A stretch of DNA of 64,000 nucleotides from Gammaproteobacteria bacterium (GTDB taxonomy: Bacteria > Pseudomonadota > Gammaproteobacteria > Steroidobacterales > Woeseiaceae). A program made the translations under genes and the position numbers. The stretch spans positions 62,001 through 126,000 of the forward strand of contig JAOTYE010000006.1 of NCBI GenBank assembly GCA_029862045.1, written 5' to 3'. Below, one piece after another: positions 54,821 to 64,000 of the stretch (the first letter of the stretch is position 1; each line of letters begins with the position of its first letter). Below the pieces are notes generated by a model. That model saw only the letters and a program-made list of their open reading frames with translations, made no database searches and had not been told where the DNA came from.

Positions 54821-55715
54821 CCGGGCTGAAAGTGTAATGCAGGACTATCCCGATGAAGATAACCAAACCGATGTTGTGGTTGTGCAGAAATGCGGCAAAG
54901 CAACCAGCTGGCTGGCGATCGCGCGCAAGCCACTGGTGATAGGCCATTAGACAGGCAGCGCCGGCCACTGACAGGAAGTACCAGAACCCGAGTTCGGCTC
55001 GCGTACCTATGAATGCGAGGGCTGTCAACATCGCTATCTGCATGCCGGCGATGACAAACAGATCAACCTCACCGAACAGCAGCGCCGTTGACTTGACGCC
55101 GATTTTTCGGTCGTCTTCGCGATCGACCATTGCGTAGTACGTGTCGTAAATGATTGCCCAGATCAGTGCTGTACCGAAGACCAGCCATGCAAGCTGCGAC
55201 GTTTGTCCGGTCTGCGCCGCGAACGCCATTGGTACAGCCCAGCCGAATGCAGCGCCGAGGACGATTTGCGGAGTCGATACGTATCGTTTGATAAACGGAT
55301 AAGCGACCGTTAATCCTGCGGCCACGATCGCCAGCAAGCGTGCCGGGCGATTGAGCATCGTAGCCAGACCTATCGCGATTAACGCCAGCGCGATGAACAG
55401 AATAAGCGCCTCACCCGGCGCCACGGCCCCTGACGCGATCGGCCGCGTTCGTGTTCGCTCGACGTATGGATCGATCTTGCGATCGACGTAGTCATTAAGT
55501 ACGCAGCCGGCCGAACGCATGACAAATACGCCGGCAACGAACACAACAAACAAGCCGGGATCGGGATGGCCCTCGCCAGCGAGCCAAAGTGCCCACAGCG
55601 CAGGCCATAGCAAGAGCCAGAAGCCTATCGGCTTGTCCACGCGCATTAGCTTGCCGTAATTTCGGAACTGCGTGATGACGTTTTGGCCCAGCTTGCCCGA
55701 GATAACGTTTTTCAT
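54810..55715 (-). CDS. ubiA: 4-hydroxybenzoate polyprenyltransferase
   Basis: 301 residues, nine-helix membrane prenyltransferase that attaches the isoprenoid tail to 4-hydroxybenzoate in ubiquinone synthesis. Asp-rich motif 1 is VLNDYVDRKIDPYVERTRTRPIASG and motif 2 DTYYAMVDREDDRKIGVKSTALLFG. Standalone on the minus strand upstream of nothing obvious; recG starts 9 bases beyond its own start on the same strand. The 3' end overlaps comF by 11 bases. Confidence 0.96.
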   Translation of the reverse strand: MKNVISGKLGQNVITQFRNYGKLMRVDKPIGFWLLLWPALWALWLAGEGHPDPGLFVVFVAGVFVMRSAGCVLNDYVDRKIDPYVERTRTRPIASGAVAPGEALILFIALALIAIGLATMLNRPARLLAIVAAGLTVAYPFIKRYVSTPQIVLGAAFGWAVPMAFAAQTGQTSQLAWLVFGTALIWAIIYDTYYAMVDREDDRKIGVKSTALLFGEVDLFVIAGMQIAMLTALAFIGTRAELGFWYFLSVAGAACLMAYHQWLARDRQPAGCFAAFLHNHNIGLVIFIGIVLHYTFSPATP

Positions 55716-55724
55716 CGCGTTAAA

Positions 55725-57812
55725 TTACACTTTTCCATAGCGGCCTGCATCGCCTAGCCATCGGCGTACGATCGTTGCGGCTTTATCCGGTGCGAAGCGG
55801 CTGATGCTTTCGGCGGCGACCTGCACTCGGGGCATCAACTCTGCATCGCGAACCAGATTTGCAATGCGGTAATCTGGCAGGCCCGTCTGCCGCGTGCCGA
55901 GCAGTTCGCCCGGACCACGAAGCTCGAGGTCGCGTTGTGCGACGACGAAACCATCGTTTGTGTCTCGCAGCACCGCGAGGCGGGTTCGCGCAAGCTGGCC
56001 AAGAGGTGGTTTGTAAAGCAACACACAATGGCTTTGCCTGGTGCCACGACCGACTCGACCACGCAGTTGGTGCAATTGCGACAAACCCATGCGCTCCGCG
56101 TTTTCTATGATCATGAGGCTCGCATTGGGCACGTCGACGCCGACTTCGATGACGGTCGTCGCGACAAGCAACTGGATAAGGCCGTCCTTGAAAGCCTGCA
56201 TGCCGCGTTCTTTTTCGGCGGGCCGCATACGACCATGTACAAGACCAACACGGAGCTCGGGCAATGCCTGCGTCAGCATTGCGTAGCTGGCCTCGGCAGC
56301 CTCAAAGTCGAGTACCTCCGATTCTTCTATGAGCGGACAAACCCAATACGCCTGTTGTCCGGATTGGCACGCTGTTCTTACTCGAGCGACGATTTCGTCG
56401 CGGCGCGTGTCGGGCACGGCAATCGTCGCAACGGGCTCGCGCCCCGGAGGAAGTTCGTCGATCACCGATGTGTCGAGATCGGCATAGGCAGCCATCGCGA
56501 GCGTGCGCGGAATTGGCGTCGCCGTCATGACGAGTTGATGTGGGTAACCAGTTGTCGAAACACCTTTCTCTCGCAGCGCCACGCGCTGGTGAACGCCGAA
56601 GCGGTGTTGCTCATCGATCACAACGAGGGCGAGGTCATGAAATTCCACGCCTTCCTGAAACAGTGCGTGTGTGCCGACGACAAGCTGTGCCCGGCCATCC
56701 GCGATCGCCTCGAGCGCGCCACGGCGCGCCGCGGCCCGCTGACTGCCGCTGAGCCATGCGGGCTCGATACCCAGCGGTCGAAACCAGTCACTGAAGCTGC
56801 GCCAGTGCTGTTCGGCCAGCAGCTCCGTTGGCGCCATGATCGCGGCCTGAACGCCGCATGAGATGGCCTTGAGACAGGCGATGGCCGCGACCACGGTCTT
56901 GCCCGAACCTACGTCGCCCTGAATCAGTCGCATCATCGGGTGCGGCCTGGCAAGGTCTTCGATAATCTCGTCGACGACTCGCTGTTGTGCCCGCGTAAGT
57001 TCAAACGGCAGATCGCTGATGAAGCTCTCAACTGCGCCTTTGTCGTCGTCGAGCGCGCTGGCACGCTCGGTTTGCGCCAGCAGACGCAGGCTGCGCAAGC
57101 TCATGTAATGAGCAAGCAACTCTTCGAATGCCAGGCGTTGTTGGCAGGGGTGCTTACCCTCCAGCATGCGCTCGACGTCGGCGTCCGCCGGCGGCCGGTG
57201 CAGATAGGAAACCGCCTCGGTGAGCGGCGGAAGATCCAGGCTGTCGCGCACACTGTCCGGCAACAGCTCTTCGGGAGGCTCGGTGTGCATTATTCGCAAG
57301 GCCTGGTCTGTCAGGTTGCGAAGCCGGCCCTGCTGTACACCTTCGGTTGCCGGGTAAATTGGGGTCAGCGTTTCATTGATCACTGCATCCCGATCTTCCC
57401 GGAGGACGCGATACTCCGGGTGGATCATCTCGAAACCGCCGGAACCCTTGCGAACTTCGCCGAAACAGGTCAGCCGCACGCCGGGCTGAAACTGTGCCAT
57501 TTGCTGCCGCGAGAAGTGAAAAAAGCGCAGCGTAATCTGTCCGCTACCGTCGCCGATGCGGACCAGCAGATTACGCCGGCCGCGATAGACCGTTTCGGCC
57601 AGTAACACCTCGCCGCAGATCAGGCAGCGCACGCCAGCTTGCAGCGCGCCGATCTTAACGAGCTGGGTACGGTCCTCATAACGCAGGGGGAGCAGGAATA
57701 ACAGGTCCTCGACACGGAACAGGCCAAGCCGCTCGAGTTTCTTCGCGAGCGCCGGACCGACGCCGTTCAGGACGGTCAATGGCGACGCGAGCTTACAGGG
57801 CGAGGACGGCAT
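55725..57812 (-). CDS. recG: ATP-dependent DNA helicase RecG
   Basis: 695 residues, wedge domain plus helicase: N-terminal OB fold, Walker [21 protein letters not shown] box [14 protein letters not shown], motif [17 protein letters not shown], and [17 protein letters not shown]. It rescues stalled replication forks and branch-migrates Holliday junctions. The ATG at 57812 gives a length close to E. coli (693) and overlaps the ridA stop by 20 bases. Same strand as spoT and ridA, as in enterobacterial spoT-recG order. Confidence 0.95.
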   Translation of the reverse strand: MPSSPCKLASPLTVLNGVGPALAKKLERLGLFRVEDLLFLLPLRYEDRTQLVKIGALQAGVRCLICGEVLLAETVYRGRRNLLVRIGDGSGQITLRFFHFSRQQMAQFQPGVRLTCFGEVRKGSGGFEMIHPEYRVLREDRDAVINETLTPIYPATEGVQQGRLRNLTDQALRIMHTEPPEELLPDSVRDSLDLPPLTEAVSYLHRPPADADVERMLEGKHPCQQRLAFEELLAHYMSLRSLRLLAQTERASALDDDKGAVESFISDLPFELTRAQQRVVDEIIEDLARPHPMMRLIQGDVGSGKTVVAAIACLKAISCGVQAAIMAPTELLAEQHWRSFSDWFRPLGIEPAWLSGSQRAAARRGALEAIADGRAQLVVGTHALFQEGVEFHDLALVVIDEQHRFGVHQRVALREKGVSTTGYPHQLVMTATPIPRTLAMAAYADLDTSVIDELPPGREPVATIAVPDTRRDEIVARVRTACQSGQQAYWVCPLIEESEVLDFEAAEASYAMLTQALPELRVGLVHGRMRPAEKERGMQAFKDGLIQLLVATTVIEVGVDVPNASLMIIENAERMGLSQLHQLRGRVGRGTRQSHCVLLYKPPLGQLARTRLAVLRDTNDGFVVAQRDLELRGPGELLGTRQTGLPDYRIANLVRDAELMPRVQVAAESISRFAPDKAATIVRRWLGDAGRYGKV

Positions 57813-58173
57813 CTGCCTCGACGTCAGCTCCCTTTGGCAAGGATGTGACACCAACGGCCGCACGCGCAGGAAACGGCCGCTCAAAGTAATCTTCCATGAC
57901 GCCGTTGACCGTCGCGAAGTTGGCCAGGTCGGTTAGAAAGACCGTCAATTTCACAACCTGGTTGAGATCACCGCCGGCGGCCTCCGCCACCGCCTTAAGG
58001 TTGTCGAATACCTGGCGTGTGCGTGCTTCGAAGTCGCCGTCGACAAACTCCATCGTTGCGGGGTCAAGTGGAATTTGACCAGACAGGAATACGAGATCAC
58101 CTGTCCTGATTGCCTGCGAGTAGGTGCCAATAGCGGCTGGTGCATTATCGCTGTGAATTGCTTGCTTGCTCAT
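57793..58173 (-). CDS. ridA: RidA family reactive enamine/imine deaminase
   Basis: 126 residues; trimeric cytosolic enzyme that hydrolyses 2-aminoacrylate and similar imines from PLP enzymes. It contains the RidA signature [25 protein letters not shown] (12-36), with Arg and the ending [20 protein letters not shown]. Located between spoT and recG, a conserved neighbourhood. The C-terminus overlaps recG by 20 bases. Confidence 0.95.
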   Translation of the reverse strand: MSKQAIHSDNAPAAIGTYSQAIRTGDLVFLSGQIPLDPATMEFVDGDFEARTRQVFDNLKAVAEAAGGDLNQVVKLTVFLTDLANFATVNGVMEDYFERPFPARAAVGVTSLPKGADVEADAVLAL

Positions 58174-58203
58174 CTGGGTTTCCGTTTCGTTCTGATAGAT
58201 CGA

Positions 58204-60360
58204 TCAGGCGCAATCACGACTCACGCGAATGACGTTCGGCATGTTGCGAACATTACGCATGATCTTCGCGAGATGTTGGCGGTCTTTGACCTGCAATAGA
58301 AACGACAATACGGAACAGTCTTCATGACGACCGAGCACGGAGACCTGCTCAATATTCGAGCCACTATCTGCGATCATCGCAGCGACCTCTGCAAGCACGC
58401 CGGGCTTATTTTGTGTGTCGACCTGAATCTGGCTCGAAAACTCCCGATCGATTTCATCTTCCCAGCTTACCGATAGCCATTTCTCGGGTTGCTTGCGGAA
58501 GTTGCTGAGGTTGCCGCACTTATTGCGATGAATAACGATGCCGCGCCCGGAGCTGAGGTAGCCCATGACATCGTCACCCGGGATTGGGTGGCAACATCGC
58601 GCATAGCTGACAACCATGCCCTCGGTGCCTGCAATCACGAGACTTGCTTTGCCCGATTCGGACGCGCCCTCTTCGTCGCTTCCCAGCAGGAAGCGCGCGG
58701 TTAACGGGGCGAGGCGCTCCCCAAGCCCGATTTGCTCAAACAATTCCTCAATGTTGTTGAGGCCGAGTTCATCGAGCGCGGCTTTCATGCGCACTTTGCC
58801 GACTTTGCGCAGTGACGAAGCAAGGTCTTTTAGTGATCGGTCGAGCAAGCGCTTGCCAAGGTCGACAGATTCGCTCGAACGCATCGATTTCATATGGGTT
58901 CGAATCGCGTTCCGTGCCTTTGCGGTACGCACGAACGTCAACCAGTGTGGATTGGGTCTGGAGCCACGAGTCGTTATGATCTCGACGGTTTGGCCGTTCT
59001 GCAGCAGCGTTCTGAGCGGCACAAGGCCACGGTCGATCTTGGCGGCCACGCAGCGATTGCCAATGTCGGTGTGAACGGCGTAGGCGAAATCAACCGTCGT
59101 CGAGCCTTTCGGCATCGGCAGGATGTCGCCCTTGGGCGTAAACACGTAGATCTTGTCGGGGAACAGATCGACCTTGACGCTTTCGAGAAACTCCTCCGAT
59201 GTGCCCGAGCGTTGCAGCTCCGCCAGGTTGGAGAGCCAGTCACGAGCGCGCCGTTGCGGTGTTGCATCGGACTTTTCCTCGGCTTTGTATTGCCAGTGTG
59301 ATGCGACGCCCGATTCGGCGACGCGGTCCATCTCGCGCGTCCGTATCTGCACCTCGAGTGGTTGACCCTTCGGGCCGAATAATGTCGTGTGCAATGACTG
59401 ATAGCCGTTGATGCGCGGAATCGCGACATAGTCCTTAAAGCGGCCTGGCATCGGCTTGTACAGGCCGTGCACAAGACCGAGCACTTTATAGCAATCATTG
59501 ACGTCATCCACGATGATACGAAAACCGTAGACATCAACAACGTCACTCAACAGCCGCTTCTTCTCCAACATCTTCTTGTAGATGCTGTAAAGGTGTTTCT
59601 CTCGACCGATGACGTCGGCCGCAATACCTTCTCCGGCCAGTGCCTGGTCAAGCTCCTCTGATATCTTCTTGACCATTTGACGCTGGCTGCCCTTGCTGCG
59701 GCGCAGGGCTTTGTCCAGAACGCGGTAGCGCATCGGATACAGGTAGCGGAAGCCAAGATCCTCGAGCATGACCTTGAAGCGATTGATGCCGAGTCGATTA
59801 GCGATCGGCGCATAGATATCCAGCGTTTCTCTCGCGATACGCGCCTTCTTCTTCGCGGGCATCGCGGCCAGTGTTTGCATGTTGTGCAAGCGATCCGCGA
59901 GCTTGACAAGAATGACTCGAATGTCTTCGATCATCGCCAGCATCATCTTGCGAAAACTCTCGGCCTGCGCTTCAGCGCGACTGCGAAATTGAATCTGATC
60001 GAGTTTGCTGACACCGTCGACAAGTATCGCGATGTCCGAGCCAAACTTGTCTTCTATGTCGGTTAGCGATGCAGCTGTGTCCTCGACGACATCGTGCAAG
60101 ATGGCGGCCGAAATGGCCTGCGCATCGAGGTGCATGTCGGCGAGCTCCTGGGCGACGGCGACCGGGTGGGAAATGTAAGCTTCACCGGACTGGCGCTTTT
60201 GACCATCGTGAGCTGCAGCGCCAAATTCGTAGGCCTGCATGACAGCCTCGACCTGTGCCGCAGGCAGATAGGACTCGAGCGTCTCAATAAGGTGCCGCAA
60301 ACCATGGTCGCGCTTAGACGCGCCCGGTAACTTGGCTAGCAGAGTTGCGGCGTAATCCAT
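58204..60360 (-). CDS. spoT: Bifunctional (p)ppGpp synthetase/hydrolase SpoT
   Basis: 718 residues with the full Rel/SpoT layout: HD hydrolase domain (HDVVEDT intact, so hydrolase active), synthetase domain (DVYGFRIIVDDVNDCYKVLGLVHGLYKP and GRFKDYVAIPRINGYQSLHT), TGS (VFTPKGDILPMPKGSTTVDFAYAVHT) and a C-terminal ACT (NKPGVLAEVAAMIADSGSNIEQVSV). It sets the level of the stringent alarmone. Order spoT-ridA-recG is conserved in gammaproteobacteria; rpoZ lies 50 bases upstream. Confidence 0.97.
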   Translation of the reverse strand: MDYAATLLAKLPGASKRDHGLRHLIETLESYLPAAQVEAVMQAYEFGAAAHDGQKRQSGEAYISHPVAVAQELADMHLDAQAISAAILHDVVEDTAASLTDIEDKFGSDIAILVDGVSKLDQIQFRSRAEAQAESFRKMMLAMIEDIRVILVKLADRLHNMQTLAAMPAKKKARIARETLDIYAPIANRLGINRFKVMLEDLGFRYLYPMRYRVLDKALRRSKGSQRQMVKKISEELDQALAGEGIAADVIGREKHLYSIYKKMLEKKRLLSDVVDVYGFRIIVDDVNDCYKVLGLVHGLYKPMPGRFKDYVAIPRINGYQSLHTTLFGPKGQPLEVQIRTREMDRVAESGVASHWQYKAEEKSDATPQRRARDWLSNLAELQRSGTSEEFLESVKVDLFPDKIYVFTPKGDILPMPKGSTTVDFAYAVHTDIGNRCVAAKIDRGLVPLRTLLQNGQTVEIITTRGSRPNPHWLTFVRTAKARNAIRTHMKSMRSSESVDLGKRLLDRSLKDLASSLRKVGKVRMKAALDELGLNNIEELFEQIGLGERLAPLTARFLLGSDEEGASESGKASLVIAGTEGMVVSYARCCHPIPGDDVMGYLSSGRGIVIHRNKCGNLSNFRKQPEKWLSVSWEDEIDREFSSQIQVDTQNKPGVLAEVAAMIADSGSNIEQVSVLGRHEDCSVLSFLLQVKDRQHLAKIMRNVRNMPNVIRVSRDCA

Positions 60361-60412
60361 TCCCTGATCATACCCGCGTTACACGGAATGTCAGGTGTAA
60401 AGGAGCACGGTT

Positions 60413-60694
60413 TCAGTCGCCGATTGAAATACCGCGCACGGGCAGGATTTCGTCTGCACCTTCGGCCTGCATGAAGTCCTCGACGGGGGGCTGCTCGATT
60501 TCTTCCAGAATAGCGGGCGTTACGTGACCCTCGGCGATTTCGCGAAGAGCGACCACGGTTGGCTTGTCGTTTTCGAGCTCGACCATCGGCTCGGAACCAT
60601 GCGCCAGTCGGCGGGCACGTTTTGCGGCGACGAGCACCATCTCGAAGATGTTGTCGATGTTGTCGAGGCAGTCCTCAACCGTGATTCTGGCCAT
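60413..60694 (-). CDS. rpoZ: RNA polymerase omega subunit
   Basis: 93 residues starting [30 protein letters not shown], the conserved omega N-terminal helix, with the later [16 protein letters not shown] segment. It aids assembly of RNA polymerase and forms part of the ppGpp binding site together with beta-prime; gene stands upstream of spoT, making a functional pair. Gene order gmk-rpoZ-spoT is the enterobacterial one. Length of family: about 80-91. Confidence 0.96.
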   Translation of the reverse strand: MARITVEDCLDNIDNIFEMVLVAAKRARRLAHGSEPMVELENDKPTVVALREIAEGHVTPAILEEIEQPPVEDFMQAEGADEILPVRGISIGD

Positions 60695-60806
60695 GTTTGT
60701 TTTATCCTCGGTGGCTAATTACCAGACATCGTCTGGAATAGTGAACGTAGCAAAGACAGTAGAACGTCCAGAGGGCAACGCGATACCCCTTATTCCAAAA
60801 AGTTAT

Positions 60807-61427
60807 TTAGCCGATGATGTCGGCAACGGCGGAGCGCAGCTCTGCATTGCCGGTCGCCTGAGCCTCGCCCCGTCCAGCCAGCACGGCCTCAAGATCAGCG
60901 ACTGCTGTGTCGAGATCGTCGTTGATTACAACAAAGTCAAACTCGTCCCAGTGAGACATATCGCTGACGGCATCGCGCAGGCGTCGATTGATGACTTTTC
61001 TACTATCAGTGCGGCGAGTTCTTAATCGTCGCACGAGCTCATCGTGCGACGGCGGCAGAATGAATATCGTGACGCATTCGGGCATCGACTCACGCACCTG
61101 GCGAGCACCCTGCCAGTCGATTTCCAGAACGACGTGATGGTCGTTCTCGAGATGGTCTTCAACCTGGGCGCGACTGGTACCGTAGTGGTTGTCGAAGACC
61201 TCGGCAAACTCGAGCAATGCGCCCTCGTCTCGCAGCGCGGCGAATTGCTGTTTGTCGACGAACAGATAGTCGACGCCATCAGCCTCATTGCGCCGCTTGC
61301 GTCGAGTCGTATAAGAAATGGAAAAACGCAGTTCGGGGTTGCGCGTCACGAGTGCTTTGACGAGAGTCGTCTTACCCGCACCCGACGGTGCGGCAATGAC
61401 GAACAACTTGGCCTGGCTATCGCACAC
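60807..61427 (-). CDS. gmk: Guanylate kinase
   Basis: 206 residues, phosphorylates GMP to GDP. P-loop IAAPSGAGKTTLV (11-23), GMP-binding SYTTRRKRRNEADGVDYLFV, and EFAEVFDNHYGTS, LEIDWQGARQV and the lid region FILPPSHDELVRRLRTRRTD. Start codon ATG at 61427 is close to the yicC end (8 bases). It is upstream of rpoZ and forms gmk-rpoZ-spoT-ridA-recG in order on the minus strand. Confidence 0.97.
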   Translation of the reverse strand: MCDSQAKLFVIAAPSGAGKTTLVKALVTRNPELRFSISYTTRRKRRNEADGVDYLFVDKQQFAALRDEGALLEFAEVFDNHYGTSRAQVEDHLENDHHVVLEIDWQGARQVRESMPECVTIFILPPSHDELVRRLRTRRTDSRKVINRRLRDAVSDMSHWDEFDFVVINDDLDTAVADLEAVLAGRGEAQATGNAELRSAVADIIG

Positions 61428-61435
61428 CGCAGACG

Positions 61436-62302
61436 CTACTCGACGTTTTGAATCTGTTCGCGCATTTGTTCGATGAGAACCTTGAGTTCCACGGCAGCTG
61501 TCGTCGTCGCGGCGTCGGCCGACTTGGAGCCAAGGGTATTCGCTTCGCGATTCAGTTCCTGCATCAGGAAGTCGAGGCGGCGGCCAACAGGTTCTCCGCT
61601 GCCCAGCACCTGACGGATTTCAACAATGTGGCTTTCGAGCCTGTCGAGCTCTTCATCAACGTCGAGTTTTTGCGCAAGCAATGCTAACTCGACTTCGAGA
61701 CGCGCCGGATCAGCCTGGACATCGAGACGATCGATTCGTTCTCGCTGCTTCGCATGCGCGCCGGCCAATACTTCAGGCATGCGTTTGCGAACCGATGCGG
61801 CCAGCGCTGCAATATCATTGCAGCGCGACTCAAGCATCGTTGCAATTCGTTGGCCTTCGCTTGCCCGCATCTCGGCCAAAGCCTGCAGGGCCTGAGTTAA
61901 CAGAACGGCAGCCTCTTCGGCAAGCGGCTCTGCATCGATCTCAGCTTCGGCGATGACGCCCGGCCAGCGCAGTATTTCGATGGCGCTGGGCGGGGAGGCT
62001 TTGGGTAACGCCTTGGAGATTTCTGTGACTCGTGTACCGATCAATTGGATGAGATCAGCGTTAAGCTTCATCTCCGCTCGTTGATCGACGGCACGCCGCA
62101 GGTGCAGGGCACACTCGACCTTGCCACGGTTGAGGACGCCGGATACTTGCTGCTTGAAGGCCTGCTCTTGAGGCCGCAGTTCTTCGGGTAGCCGGAACAA
62201 CACGTCGAGATAGCGGTGATTGACAGCCCGCAACTCCCACGTCAGCGTGCCGATCGCCGTTTCAGCGGACTGCCGCGCAAAGCCTGTCATACTGTGTAAC
62301 AT
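61436..62302 (-). CDS. YicC family endoribonuclease-like protein
   Basis: 288 residues starting MLHSMTGFARQSAETAIGTL, the YicC opening; the ATG at 62302 gives a length like E. coli YicC (287). C-terminal DUF1732 block GRRLDFLMQELNREANTLGSKSADA. YicC was shown in E. coli to have ribonuclease activity and to influence small-RNA decay; that role is transferred by homology. It lies upstream of gmk on the same strand and divergent from the PP2C gene (40 bases). Confidence 0.93.
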   Translation of the reverse strand: MLHSMTGFARQSAETAIGTLTWELRAVNHRYLDVLFRLPEELRPQEQAFKQQVSGVLNRGKVECALHLRRAVDQRAEMKLNADLIQLIGTRVTEISKALPKASPPSAIEILRWPGVIAEAEIDAEPLAEEAAVLLTQALQALAEMRASEGQRIATMLESRCNDIAALAASVRKRMPEVLAGAHAKQRERIDRLDVQADPARLEVELALLAQKLDVDEELDRLESHIVEIRQVLGSGEPVGRRLDFLMQELNREANTLGSKSADAATTTAAVELKVLIEQMREQIQNVE

Positions 62303-62342
62303 CGATTCATTGTTATTGAAGTAACCGAAGCCCGCAACCACT

Positions 62343-63089
62343 ATGCAAATCGAATACGCCAAAGTTTCCGCATTAGGTGATCGATCTGACAACCAGGATC
62401 GCGCTGCCGTCGTCGTCTCTGAAGACGCGGCGTTGATGCTCGTGTTCGACGGCATGGGCGGGCATTCTGATGGTGCGCGGGCAGCGGAGACCGGACTGAA
62501 AATCGTGCAGGACACATTTATGGATACGCCGCTGCCGATATTCGATCCGCAAGGATTCCTTTACATGGCGCTGGCGCGGGCGCACGACGAAGTCGTCAAC
62601 CTCGGCAGGGATGTCGCCGTCGATTTTCGGCCGCGTGCAACCTGCGCGATTTGCCTCGTTCAGGAGGGCGGTTCGTTCTGGGCGCACATCGGCGACAGTC
62701 GTATCTACCAGGTGCGCAACGGTAACGTGTTATCGCGCTCCCGGGATCACAGTCATGTTGAGGTGTTGATTCAGGAAGGGGCCATCACCGAGGAAGAGGC
62801 ACTCGACCATCCAATGCGCAACTTCGTCGAGTGTTGCATCGGTGGAGACGTACCCGTCCCGGACATGAGTATTACGGGGAGACAGAAGCTGCAACCGGGC
62901 GATGTGCTGCTCGCGTGCTCCGACGGATTGTGGTCGGGCCTGGCGGATGAGGACATGGCGCAGATCGGCTCCACAGGCGACAACAATCTCGCCGATAATC
63001 TCAAAGAGCTGAGTATTCAGGCGTTGAACGCGAACGCGCCCCATAGCGACAATACGACCGGCACCGCACTCAGGTGGCTCGGCGCCTGA
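62343..63089 (+). CDS. PP2C-type serine/threonine phosphatase (Stp1-like)
   Basis: 248 residues with PP2C metal-binding motifs: SDNQDRA (residues 15-21), [10 protein letters not shown] (about 36-45), [17 protein letters not shown] and CSDGLWSGL, and a final DNTT. It dephosphorylates Ser/Thr targets; a partner kinase gene is often close (not in this window as seen). Its end overlaps no ORF other than the shadow start of rph; rph begins 20 bases later. Confidence 0.93.
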   Translation: MQIEYAKVSALGDRSDNQDRAAVVVSEDAALMLVFDGMGGHSDGARAAETGLKIVQDTFMDTPLPIFDPQGFLYMALARAHDEVVNLGRDVAVDFRPRATCAICLVQEGGSFWAHIGDSRIYQVRNGNVLSRSRDHSHVEVLIQEGAITEEEALDHPMRNFVECCIGGDVPVPDMSITGRQKLQPGDVLLACSDGLWSGLADEDMAQIGSTGDNNLADNLKELSIQALNANAPHSDNTTGTALRWLGA

Positions 63090-63109
63090 TGAAGTACAAA
63101 GGAGAAGAC

Positions 63110-63826
63110 ATGCGCCCAAGTGGCCGCGATCCCGACCAGATGAGGGTCGTTCGTTTTACGCCCGATTTCACTCGCCACGCGGAAGGCAGCGTGCTTGCCG
63201 AATTTGGCGACACACGCGTACTCTGCACTGCCAGTGTCGAGAATCGTGTGCCGCCCTGGATGCGCGGCAACGGCAGTGGCTGGGTGACCGGTGAATACGG
63301 CATGCTGCCGCGCGCGACCAATACGCGCTCGGCGCGCGAGGCAGCGCGTGGCAAACAGGGCGGCAGGACGCTCGAGATCCAGCGCCTTATTGGCCGCTCA
63401 TTGCGCGCGATTATCGATCTCGACGCGCTCGGCGAACGAACAATAACGCTCGACTGTGATGTCATTCAGGCTGACGGTGGTACGCGCACGGTGTCGATCA
63501 GCGGCGCATATGTCGCGCTTGCACTGGCGACGCAACGTATGTCAGGCAGCAAGGCGATGCCCAGGAATCCGCTGCACGGACAGGTCGCCGCCGTGTCGGT
63601 GGGGATCTATAGCGGCACTCCTGTTCTCGATCTTGATTATGCGGAGGACTCGGAAGCCGAAACCGACATGAACATCGTGATGAACGACGCCGGGCACTAC
63701 ATTGAAGTGCAGGGCACTGCCGAAGGGCACGCGTTTACCGATGCCGAGTTCACTGCAATGATGGGTCTGGCCAAAAAGGGCGTCAGGGAGATCATTGCGG
63801 CGCAAAACGAAGTGCTGGGGAGCTGA
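63110..63826 (+). CDS. rph: Ribonuclease PH
   Basis: 238 residues, exact length of E. coli RNase PH; a 3'-5' phosphorolytic exoribonuclease that trims tRNA 3' ends. Start at the ATG at 63110 with an AAAGGAG ribosome site; opens [20 protein letters not shown]. Motifs [51 protein letters not shown] and [18 protein letters not shown] are diagnostic. Followed by rdgB, the conserved rph-rdgB pair. Confidence 0.97.
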   Translation: MRPSGRDPDQMRVVRFTPDFTRHAEGSVLAEFGDTRVLCTASVENRVPPWMRGNGSGWVTGEYGMLPRATNTRSAREAARGKQGGRTLEIQRLIGRSLRAIIDLDALGERTITLDCDVIQADGGTRTVSISGAYVALALATQRMSGSKAMPRNPLHGQVAAVSVGIYSGTPVLDLDYAEDSEAETDMNIVMNDAGHYIEVQGTAEGHAFTDAEFTAMMGLAKKGVREIIAAQNEVLGS

Positions 63827-63833
63827 GTCGAGC

Positions 63834-64000
63834 TTGCGCAGGTTGCCGGATAAGGTCGTCATGGCCAGCGGCAACGCCGGCAAATTGCGGGAAATCGCGA
63901 GAATACTGGGCGACTTTGAGATCAACGTCGTGCCGCAATCGGATTTTGCTATCGCCGATGCTGAAGAAACCGGCAGCACGTTTGTCGAGAACGCGCTGAT
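63834..64000 (+). CDS. rdgB: XTP/dITP diphosphatase RdgB, 5' end only
   Basis: The window ends 55 codons into this gene. It reads VVMASGNAGKLREIARIL and EETGSTFVENAL, the Ham1/RdgB N-terminal motifs for nucleotide binding; the enzyme removes non-canonical purine triphosphates. A TTG at 63834 is the best start (the next in-frame ATG at 63861 would lose the first strand), with GGGGAG a bit upstream; start therefore uncertain. Pairs with rph as usual. Confidence 0.88.
   Translation, partial: MRRLPDKVVMASGNAGKLREIARILGDFEINVVPQSDFAIADAEETGSTFVENAL

Noticed and set aside
55935-56861. 308-codon plus-strand frame opposite recG
   Set aside because: Antisense shadow without ribosome site or family features.

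Overview
The window reads as a chromosomal stretch of a gammaproteobacterium, probably marine and near the Woeseia/Chromatiales level (inference from gene content and order; no 16S gene is present). Supporting it are glyQ-glyS, glnA-ntrB-ntrC with sigma-54 control, secB-gpsA, tatABC, trkAH, a full aa3-type cytochrome oxidase assembly cluster, and the spoT-rpoZ-gmk-yicC-rph-rdgB housekeeping block. Coding density is high, most genes form short co-directional operons with 1-4 base stop/start overlaps, and no phage, transposase, rRNA, tRNA or CRISPR array was recognised.

Layout. 1-4.5 kb: the 3' end of a DUF885 gene, then glyQ-glyS-plsC on the minus strand. 4.6-9.4 kb: glnA behind two NtrC sites and a sigma-54 promoter, a DUF4124 protein, and ntrB-ntrC; two nearly identical 40-base elements in opposite orientation flank this block. 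9.4-18.8 kb: a class-1B-like dihydroorotate dehydrogenase, trmL, a secreted FAD oxidase, gpsA-secB (gpsA has no normal start codon), a membrane rhodanese, then envC, a C-terminal processing protease, a YibQ-type deacetylase and a secreted protein with six Kazal domains. 18.8-26.5 kb: a HerA-like ATPase, then a peptide-use group: AbgT transporter, ACE-like M2 peptidase lipoprotein and POT di/tripeptide transporter.

26.5-33.2 kb: tatA-tatB-tatC, dtd, a 394-base gap with a strong GNRA-capped hairpin, a TakP-like TRAP binding protein, an alpha/beta hydrolase, an FG-GAP repeat protein and an SDR. 33.2-35.7 kb is a small accessory pocket: an orphan-like protein, a DoxX-like protein, the relic of an ICMT-type methyltransferase and a SAM methyltransferase. 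35.7-42.7 kb: trkA-trkH-dctQ-dctM (the membrane half of a TRAP transporter) and uvrD. 42.7-46.5 kb: a TPR/beta-barrel outer-membrane protein, a triplicated 45-base repeat with a terminator, and an ECF sigma operon that ends in a hyper-acidic exported protein. 46.5-52.9 kb: ctaB, a Sco-like protein, surf1, DUF2909, cox3, ctaG, an unlisted 38-residue membrane peptide, cox1 and cox2. 53.1-64 kb: bioC-like, comF, ubiA, recG, ridA, spoT, rpoZ, gmk, yicC, a PP2C phosphatase, rph and the start of rdgB.

Best candidates for something undescribed are the ECF sigma / membrane regulator / hyper-acidic protein module with its repeat-bearing 3' region (44.4-46.4 kb), the hexa-Kazal secreted inhibitor, and gpsA with an apparent ATA start overlapping the secB stop. 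All functional calls come from reading motifs in the sequence; no database search was possible.
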